Of a DNA stretch of 6,422 nt, positions 5,175 to 6,422 are shown piece after piece. Origin of the DNA: DATJJW01 sp035491935 (GTDB lineage: Bacteria > Pseudomonadota > Alphaproteobacteria > ATCC43930 > CGMCC-115725); assembly GCA_035491935.1 (NCBI GenBank), contig DATJJW010000216.1, positions 1 to 6,422 on the forward strand, read 5' to 3'. The notes under the pieces were generated by a model. The model searched no databases. It was not told the DNA's origin and was given only the letters and a program-made list of their open reading frames with translations. Position 1 is the first letter of the stretch. The number at the start of each line of letters is the position of its first letter. The translations under genes were made by a program, and so were the position numbers.

Positions 5175-6197
5175 TCAGGGATTGGCCTGGACCCGCTTCT
5201 TGGCGTCGTTGATCCAGCTGAGATCGACGTATTTCGGCGCCACGGTCATGTCCTGCTTCAATGCGCCGGCCTGTAAGGCGGCGTCGATTGCCGATTGGAT
5301 GTATTTGACGTTCGGCACCATGTACGGGTCGCGGTAGTAATCCGCCTTGGTGAACAGGTAGCTGAAGTTCTCCGGCGGCTGCTTCATGAAATCGGCGATG
5401 ATCTTGACCGCGGCCTGCTTGTTCTTCGGGTCCATGAACCAGCGGAAGGCTCGGATATAATCCTCGAAGAAGTCATGCATGGCCGCCGGGTGCGCGGCGA
5501 GGAAATCCGCGCGTGCGGCCAGGAACACGACCTGCGAGGGACCGACCGCCTGGGCGGTGGTGAACAGCACGCGCAGCTTGCCGGCCTTGGCCAGGTCATC
5601 CGAGAAGGGCTGCAGGATCGGACCGCAATCGACCTTGCTCTGCTCCAGCATCGCCGGCATCGACGAGAACGCTGCTTCGACGACGCTGAAATCGCGATGG
5701 TCCTGCAGCCCGGCATTGGCGGTGATGACGCGCATGGCGGTATCCATCGACGAGCCAATGGCGTTGGTGCCGATGCGCTTGCCCTTGAGATCCGCGATCG
5801 TCTTGATCGGGCCATCGGCCTTCACCATGAAGGTGTCGGAATGATAGCCCGGAATGCCGTCCTCGATGATGTCGGCGACGACGCGCGGCTGCAGATGGGC
5901 GTTGGTGACCGACAGGGCCAAGGCAGGCGGCGAGAAGGCGGCCATGTCCAGCTCCTTCGCGGCCAGCGCCGTGATCTGCGGCGTCGAGCCGCGGAACAGG
6001 ACCGGCGTCACCGTATAGCTGGTGCCGTAATGCTTCAGGATACTCTTGTTGCTGAACAGCACGGGGATCATGTGGCCGGGCATCTGCGCCCAGGCAATGC
6101 GGATATTGACCGGATCGGCCGAGGCCGAAGATGCTGCCGTGGCCAAGCCGAAGAAGGCTGCTCCCAAGATGGCAAGCGGCTTCCAATACGCTTTCAT
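5175..6197 (-). CDS. Periplasmic ABC-transporter substrate-binding protein, nitrate/sulfonate/taurine (NMT1/SsuA/TauA) type
   Basis: This 340-residue secreted protein starts with a Sec signal peptide: positive MKAYWK, hydrophobic LAILGAAFFGLATAA, and an ASA cleavage site after residue 27. The mature part has the order typical of this binding-protein group: a first strand NIRIAWAQMPGHMIPVLF (31-48), ITALAAKELDMAAFSPPALA (75-94), DLKGKRIGTNAIGS (136-149) where the second lobe begins, and a C-terminal helical part. Members deliver nitrate, alkanesulfonates, taurine, pyrimidine precursors or similar compounds to a membrane ABC transporter; the ligand here is not deducible. The ATG at 6197 follows AGGGGAG (complement of 6203-6209) with a 5-base spacer. 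An open frame 23 codons longer exists but lacks a signal peptide at its start. The gene is bounded by terminators on both sides, so it seems to be transcribed alone; no permease or ATPase gene is in the window. Confidence 0.9.
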   Translation of the reverse strand: MKAYWKPLAILGAAFFGLATAASSASADPVNIRIAWAQMPGHMIPVLFSNKSILKHYGTSYTVTPVLFRGSTPQITALAAKELDMAAFSPPALALSVTNAHLQPRVVADIIEDGIPGYHSDTFMVKADGPIKTIADLKGKRIGTNAIGSSMDTAMRVITANAGLQDHRDFSVVEAAFSSMPAMLEQSKVDCGPILQPFSDDLAKAGKLRVLFTTAQAVGPSQVVFLAARADFLAAHPAAMHDFFEDYIRAFRWFMDPKNKQAAVKIIADFMKQPPENFSYLFTKADYYRDPYMVPNVKYIQSAIDAALQAGALKQDMTVAPKYVDLSWINDAKKRVQANP

Positions 6198-6358
6198 GAG
6201 CTCTCCCCTGTGATGGTTTTTCCCGCTCCACCTTTGCGGTGGCCGGTCGTTCTTGCAGACGCACAATCATAACGCAAAGTGACCGCCTGCGCACTTGTCT
6301 CCGGTAAACGCCTCCGGACCGGATGGGAACAGGCTAGGGGAAAGGGTCAGATACGAAA
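6198..6358 (-). promoter_or_regulatory. Upstream region of the binding-protein gene
   Basis: Because a terminator closes the preceding gene, the promoter of the binding protein should lie in this gap. On the minus strand TATGAT (complement of 6266-6271, 5 of 6 to the -10 consensus) lies about 70 bases before the ATG, but no recognisable -35 is found 16-19 bases upstream of it. Nothing else structured was noticed. Confidence 0.3.
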
Positions 6359-6385
6359 ATGGCCGCCAGCGGGGCTGGCGGCCAT
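6351..6385 (-). terminator. Rho-independent terminator of a minus-strand gene entering from the right edge
   Basis: ATGGCCGCCAGC (6359-6370) and GCTGGCGGCCAT (6374-6385) are perfect 12-base complements separated by GGG. Read on the minus strand the hairpin is followed by TTTCGTAT, a run of four T including the stem end. On the plus strand no T-run follows, so the direction is minus. It marks the end of a transcript coming from beyond base 6422. Confidence 0.8.
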
Positions 6386-6411
6386 CATCCAGGAGTTGCT
6401 GCCTGTCGGGC

Positions 6412-6422
6412 TTAGTCGTTGC
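6412..6422 (-). CDS. Last codons of an unidentified minus-strand gene (partial)
   Basis: On the minus strand the edge reads gc-AAC-GAC-TAA, with the stop at 6414-6412, 26 bases before the perfect hairpin terminator. A gene ending here is the simplest explanation for that terminator. The other two minus-strand frames stay open through the hairpin. Only two codons are visible, so no identity can be given; a transporter component would be a guess. Confidence 0.35.

Noticed and set aside
4518..5276. Plus-strand open frame opposite the GST gene
   Set aside because: Shadow of the GST gene; it also runs through the binding-protein terminator.
5295..6272. 325-codon plus-strand open frame opposite the binding protein
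   Set aside because: Highly charged antisense shadow; the minus frame has a signal peptide, ribosome site and terminator.
1..6422. tRNA, rRNA, CRISPR array, prophage or toxin-antitoxin module
   Set aside because: No cloverleaf, rRNA-like stretch, regular repeat-spacer array, phage gene or paired small toxin/antitoxin genes were seen on either strand.

Overview
This window looks like a GC-rich alphaproteobacterial chromosome, probably from the Rhodospirillales or a nearby order. The clues are the GC-rich third codon positions, the style of the conserved proteins, a Tat-exported DUF882-type peptidase, and a site of the form GAAC-N7-GAAC, which is the LexA (SOS) box used by Alphaproteobacteria rather than the CTGT-N8-ACAG box of Gammaproteobacteria. 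The genus cannot be fixed from the sequence alone. Apart from the IS fragment at the left edge and one small gene in the middle, every recognisable gene is on the minus strand.

Left part (1-1793): the window opens with the last 41 codons of an IS630-family transposase on the plus strand. Its probable IS end meets the stop codon of a minus-strand LysE/RhtB-type exporter (139-765). Upstream of the exporter, 21 bases away and probably co-transcribed, is a Tat-secreted, histidine-rich M15/DUF882 (MepK/YcbK-like) murein peptidase (787-1536). Its upstream region carries a helically phased direct repeat with a nested palindrome.

Middle (1764-4032): a 14-helix DHA2-type (EmrB/QacA-like) drug exporter (1794-3182) ends in its own hairpin terminator. 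The 205-base gap upstream of it holds two clear dyad symmetries that could be operator sites. Upstream on the same strand is a YbaK/ProX-type aminoacyl-tRNA deacylase (3388-3864). A divergent intergenic region then separates this block from a 62-codon plus-strand gene (4033-4221). That gene's promoter region carries two tandem AGAACATAA units forming a perfect alphaproteobacterial LexA box over the probable -10 element.

Right part (4222-6422): the small gene converges on a glutathione S-transferase (4278-4997), and both end at one 13-bp hairpin. Further right, a periplasmic substrate-binding protein of the nitrate/sulfonate/taurine (SsuA/TauA/NMT1) type (5175-6197) is closed by a strong terminator, and another strong terminator upstream belongs to a gene that starts beyond the right edge. 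The binding protein is therefore likely transcribed alone, and no permease or ATPase is visible here.

The genes do not form one pathway. The themes are export or detoxification (LysE exporter, MFS exporter, GST), envelope remodelling (peptidase) and uptake (binding protein). The most notable element is the probably SOS-regulated small gene of unknown function.
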